NCBI GenBank assembly: GCA_001805125.1
Contig: MHEF01000043.1
Location: 1-16,238, forward strand
DNA: 16,238 nucleotides
Origin: Nitrospirae bacterium RBG_13_39_12
GTDB lineage: Bacteria; Nitrospirota; Thermodesulfovibrionia; Thermodesulfovibrionales; SM23-35
Direction: 5' to 3'
Positions 13,894 to 16,238 of the stretch are shown here, in pieces. Below the pieces are notes generated by a model. The model did not search any database. It saw only the letters and a list, made by a program, of their open reading frames with translations, and was not told where the DNA came from. Position numbers and translations under genes: made by a program. Positions within the stretch are counted from its first letter, which is position 1; every line of letters begins with the position of its first letter.

Positions 13894-14089
13894 GTGAATC
13901 TGAATGTCTGTGTTCGAAATATTTGCATTCTTTACTAGGAGAAAGGTATATGTCACGTTTGCTGCAAACTCCGTTTTCGCCTCTGGTGGAACCATAAGCG
14001 GAACTTAATGCATTCAAACACGGAAAAACTTTTTCAAGCCATGCCGGGTCGTTGTTGAAAAATCTACAATCCCTGCAGGTATATTGCAT
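13844..14089 (-). CDS. Small Cys-rich protein, translationally coupled to the YeiH transporter
   Basis: This 81-residue protein begins at an ATG (14087-14089) that overlaps the transporter's TAA by one base (TAATG), a classic coupling junction. It opens MQYTCRDCRFF, with cysteines C5, C8, C24, C42 and C55. The spacing CxxC then GVC and EC suggests a small zinc site. The middle FPCLNALSSAYGSTRGENG looks conserved in style and includes STRG. The C-terminal 20 or so residues are low-complexity and overlap the 3' end of the phosphatidyltransferase by 50 bases. It can be missed because a longer ORF in the same frame starts further upstream, but that extension only mirrors transporter codons. Function is unknown. 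Context suggests a partner or accessory of the transporter. Confidence 0.7.
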   Translation of the reverse strand: MQYTCRDCRFFNNDPAWLEKVFPCLNALSSAYGSTRGENGVCSKRDIYLSPSKECKYFEHRHSDSLIASLPSIHDKPSEQQ

Positions 14090-15450
14090 TATTGTGATGT
14101 CTTTGTAATCCAAAATTCTCCAAACACCAGAACAGAAAGAATGAATCCAAGTGTCGCATTCACAATAACACCGATCGTAAAGGCCCAGAAGGGCTTTTTG
14201 CCCGCAGCAGCGAGCTCCCGGAATCTGGTAGTCAGTCCAATACTCAGGAAGCAGAATATAAAAGCCCATGACCGGAGGCTTTTGATCGGTTTAATGAGGT
14301 CCGGGGTCAATATGTTTTTATAATCGGCCTGAGAATACCCGGATGCTATAACCGTGATGACTACAGAAGCAACAAAGAAACCAAGAACAAACTTGGGGAA
14401 CCTCCACCATATTTCAGAAGCGCTCGGTTTTGTCCCGTATTCTTCTTTTTCCCACTTGAGACATGCAATAAGGGCAAAGATGAACGACCATATGCCAAGC
14501 CAGATGTCTCTCCCGATAACCTTCATGAGAGTAAAAGCGCGAACTGCAGCATCTTCGTTTCCGACCATCTTTCCGTAAGCCACTGCTGCTGCAAAGCCTG
14601 CTGCATCCGCGAATTCTGACGAGCCAACCCATGCTCCTACAGTAGCAGGGTGAAGGCCGAGAAATTTCGACGTATAGGGGATAAAGAAAATCATGACAAT
14701 CGCCCATATTGTGACAAGAGTTATGGTGATTGATATATCTTCCTTTTTGGCTTTGACTGCACCGCCAACAGCAATAGCTGCTGAAACGCCGCATATGGCA
14801 GCACCAACTCCCAGTACAGAACTGAACCGTTTATCAAGACCAAACAATTTTGTCCCTACAAAGTAAATGGTAAGGCAGGTGACCACAGAAATGAGCGTGG
14901 CCTGAAAAAGTGCGACATGTCCTGCCCAGAGAATAAGCGTGAAGGGTAACGTCGCTCCGAGCAGCACAATGCCCGTTTTGATATAGTATTCGACTCTAAA
15001 CCCGGAGTCCATCCATTTTGGTGTCCGGAGAGTATTTGAAATAAAAAGGCCGAGTATCAGAGCGACAAGCGGCGGTTCAAACCCGTTGTCAGAAAGAGGT
15101 TTATATTCACCGATGATAAAGGTCACTATAGCAAGCACATAGAGAAAAATAAATGACGGGATATATTCACTCTGTTTAAAACCAAGTATCTTTGTGCTGA
15201 AGCTGAATATGAAGAGCCATAGGATAAACTGTAGAATATACCAGTTGATGTTTGTTGCAAAATGTTCCGTGAGGTTTCCGAAATCAGTCCATTTCGCCGG
15301 CGGAACGACACTCAGTAATTTGAGGAAAGGATTGCCTGTGTAGAAAAATACAATGGCAGTTACTACAATTCCCAGTCCGAAATAGATTGCCCACCAGTCC
15401 TCTTTGAGATAGAGTTCCTTCCATCCCATGGGTTTTTTTACTTCTTCCAT
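14089..15450 (-). CDS. YeiH-family (UPF0324) putative sulfate/anion exporter
   Basis: This 453-residue polytopic membrane protein of the Cons_hypoth698/YeiH family is annotated broadly as a putative sulfate exporter, though few members have been tested. About ten or eleven hydrophobic helices are visible. The hallmark GVGAAICGVSAAIAVGGAVKA lies at residues 214-234, with KKED following. EPPLVALILGLFISN (125-139) and GTGIVLLGA-like KTGIVLLGATL (158-168) are also typical. It is longer than the usual 330-350 residues, with an extra N-terminal region of about 110 residues containing two more membrane segments, so it belongs to the long subtype. AAGGAGGG (15456-15463, minus strand) sits just before the ATG. 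Its stop overlaps the start of the Cys-rich protein. A consensus-like promoter with a palindrome lies upstream. Confidence 0.88.
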   Translation of the reverse strand: MEEVKKPMGWKELYLKEDWWAIYFGLGIVVTAIVFFYTGNPFLKLLSVVPPAKWTDFGNLTEHFATNINWYILQFILWLFIFSFSTKILGFKQSEYIPSFIFLYVLAIVTFIIGEYKPLSDNGFEPPLVALILGLFISNTLRTPKWMDSGFRVEYYIKTGIVLLGATLPFTLILWAGHVALFQATLISVVTCLTIYFVGTKLFGLDKRFSSVLGVGAAICGVSAAIAVGGAVKAKKEDISITITLVTIWAIVMIFFIPYTSKFLGLHPATVGAWVGSSEFADAAGFAAAVAYGKMVGNEDAAVRAFTLMKVIGRDIWLGIWSFIFALIACLKWEKEEYGTKPSASEIWWRFPKFVLGFFVASVVITVIASGYSQADYKNILTPDLIKPIKSLRSWAFIFCFLSIGLTTRFRELAAAGKKPFWAFTIGVIVNATLGFILSVLVFGEFWITKTSQ

Positions 15451-15455
15451 AAAAT

Positions 15456-15463
15456 CCCTCCTT
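15456..15463 (-). promoter_or_regulatory. Strong ribosome binding site of the YeiH gene
   Basis: AAGGAGGG reads on the minus strand 5 bases before the ATG at 15448-15450. It fixes the start and shows that this genome uses strong Shine-Dalgarno sites for some genes. Confidence 0.75.
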
Positions 15464-15482
15464 TCTTGATTCAGATATCCTT

Positions 15483-15511
15483 TTTATAATAATTTTGAAA
15501 GTATCTTTCAA
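15483..15511 (-). promoter_or_regulatory. Promoter of the YeiH transporter operon with embedded palindrome
   Basis: On the minus strand TTGAAA (15506-15511) and TATAAA (15483-15488) are separated by 17 bases. The -35 is one arm of a perfect palindrome, TTGAAAGTATCTTTCAA (15495-15511), with 7-base arms and a 3-base centre. The palindrome covers the -35 and part of the spacer, a good place for a regulator. Confidence 0.6.
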
Positions 15512-15582
15512 TTCATTTTAAATAGGTTAGCTATGCTGATAGCAAAAGTCAATATTATCTCAAGCTAGTGTCAAGGCAAAAT

Positions 15583-15611
15583 TCTTCAATAAACATCTTC
15601 AATAAATATCT
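15583..15611 (+). repeat. 13-bp iterated repeat upstream of the HAD gene
   Basis: TCTTCAATAAA occurs at 15583-15593 and again at 15596-15606, a 13-base period, with a third partial TCTT at 15609. The array ends right at the -35 of the next promoter. Such iterated sites can bind a regulator, though AT-rich slippage is possible. Confidence 0.45.
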
Positions 15612-15638
15612 TTGACTTGTAACATTTTCTTATATAAT
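15612..15638 (+). promoter_or_regulatory. Promoter of the HAD-family gene
   Basis: TTGACT (15612-15617) is followed after 15 bases by a perfect TATAAT (15633-15638); TAATAT at 15635-15640 gives 17-base spacing. The start codon is 37 bases further on. A three-codon ORF (ATG at 15662, stop at 15671-15673) lies in the leader just before the gene's ATG. Confidence 0.5.
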
Positions 15639-15674
15639 ATGGTAAAACTTTATTTTGAGAAATGAACGAATAGA

Positions 15675-16238
15675 ATGTTTTCTTCTACAATGAAAAAGAA
15701 CAGAATTCAGAGAATCATCGTGGACATAGACAACACTTTATGGGATTTTGCGTCTGTATTCCAGGAAAAGCTGAAGGAGATAGCTCCTGATATACCTCCT
15801 ATGACAGAATGGGAATGGGATTTCTATATGGACTATATAAGCATTGAAGAACTATACAGTATTGTTAATGATATACATATAGAACAGGATTTATTCAAAC
15901 CTTTTAAATCTTCAAAATGGTTCTTGGAGTCTCTCATTAATAAAGGCTATGAAATTACTATTGCCTCTCATAGACAGGAAATTTCAAGAGAAGCAACCGA
16001 AATGTTTCTTAAGAAAAACAATCTACCATATACAGAACTACACTTAAGCAGCAATAAAGCAGTGCTTTTTGACTCAAGTATTGCAATTGTTGACGATGCA
16101 CCTCATCTTCTAGATGAGGCAAAAAAGAACGGTCTTATATGCACAGGACTTCTGCATCCTTGGAATAAGCATACAGAACATCCATTATTTAAATCTCTTG
16201 AAGAAATCTTTGATTACTTGAAAAGAATGTTAGACAGT
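15675..16238 (+). CDS. HAD-superfamily hydrolase, possibly 5'-nucleotidase-like (3' end beyond window)
   Basis: The frame is open for 188 codons to the window edge, so the C-terminus is missing. The HAD catalytic motifs are all present. Motif I is DIDNT, with nucleophile Asp17 and Asp19. Motif II is the Ser in TIASHR (Ser98). Motif III is Lys128. Motif IV is VDDAPH, with Asp140 and Asp141 for Mg2+. The cap between motifs I and II is small and helical, rich in aromatic and acidic residues (TEWEWDFYMDY). This layout resembles the cytosolic 5'(3')-deoxyribonucleotidase (NT5C) group, but the substrate cannot be assigned. Two in-frame ATGs, 15675 and 15690, both keep the domain; the second gives a more typical N-terminus. 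The gene is divergent from the YeiH transporter, 224 bases apart. Confidence 0.8.
   Translation, partial: MFSSTMKKNRIQRIIVDIDNTLWDFASVFQEKLKEIAPDIPPMTEWEWDFYMDYISIEELYSIVNDIHIEQDLFKPFKSSKWFLESLINKGYEITIASHRQEISREATEMFLKKNNLPYTELHLSSNKAVLFDSSIAIVDDAPHLLDEAKKNGLICTGLLHPWNKHTEHPLFKSLEEIFDYLKRMLDS

Noticed and set aside
14090..14269. Upstream extension of the Cys-rich small protein to an earlier ATG.
   Set aside because: It would overlap 180 bases of conserved transporter sequence in another frame; the coupled ATG at 14089 fits better.

Overview
The window is AT-rich, gene-dense bacterial chromosome with ordinary housekeeping genes, little intergenic space and no phage, plasmid or CRISPR signals. 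The gene content suggests a Gram-negative-type, anaerobe-leaning lineage, perhaps Nitrospirota, Desulfobacterota or an anammox-like planctomycete. The hints are an ADP-forming acyl-CoA synthetase next to a phosphotransacetylase-like BioD/DRTGG protein, an AMP-forming acetyl-CoA synthetase, an inositol phospholipid pair, and a hairpin-rich repeat beginning GTCATTCCTGCTTGTCGG. This placement is inference; no rRNA or decisive marker is present.

Region 1 (1-2640, + strand) is a loose row of small genes. It holds a nitroreductase, a 265-residue protein of unknown function with a Cx3Cx2Cx5C cluster, a 271-base gap with a two-tier hairpin, a small LETM1-like protein and a zinc-ribbon protein with two membrane segments. 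Region 2 (2643-4564, - strand) is acs, divergent from the next block. Region 3 (4709-8071, + strand) is a tight operon: aspartate aminotransferase, era, a DUF151 bifunctional nuclease and recO. The last three touch or overlap. Region 4 (8072-8396) is a gene-free gap with a GC-richer hairpin element. Region 5 (8397-11565) is the ADP-forming acyl-CoA synthetase plus the BioD/DRTGG protein, closed by a clear terminator at 11597-11629. Region 6 (11803-13893) is a three-gene unit with no spacing between genes: a stand-alone IS1-type zinc-ribbon/HTH protein, inositol-3-phosphate synthase and a CDP-alcohol phosphatidyltransferase. The two enzymes would make an inositol phospholipid, and the HTH protein looks like a domesticated transposase fragment acting as regulator. 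Region 7 (13844-15450, - strand) is a YeiH-family transporter with a translationally coupled small Cys-rich protein that is hidden inside a longer ORF. Region 8 (15675 to the end, + strand) is a HAD-family hydrolase cut by the window edge.

The most interesting signals are: (i) the transposase-derived HTH gene fused in transcription with the inositol lipid genes, with a consensus promoter whose -10 lies in a palindrome and whose predicted start falls on the ATG; (ii) four genes with -10 boxes only 6-8 bases upstream of ATG and no ribosome binding site, suggesting leaderless mRNAs beside genes with strong Shine-Dalgarno sites; (iii) the hidden Cys-rich gene; and (iv) the structured 1803-1871 element.
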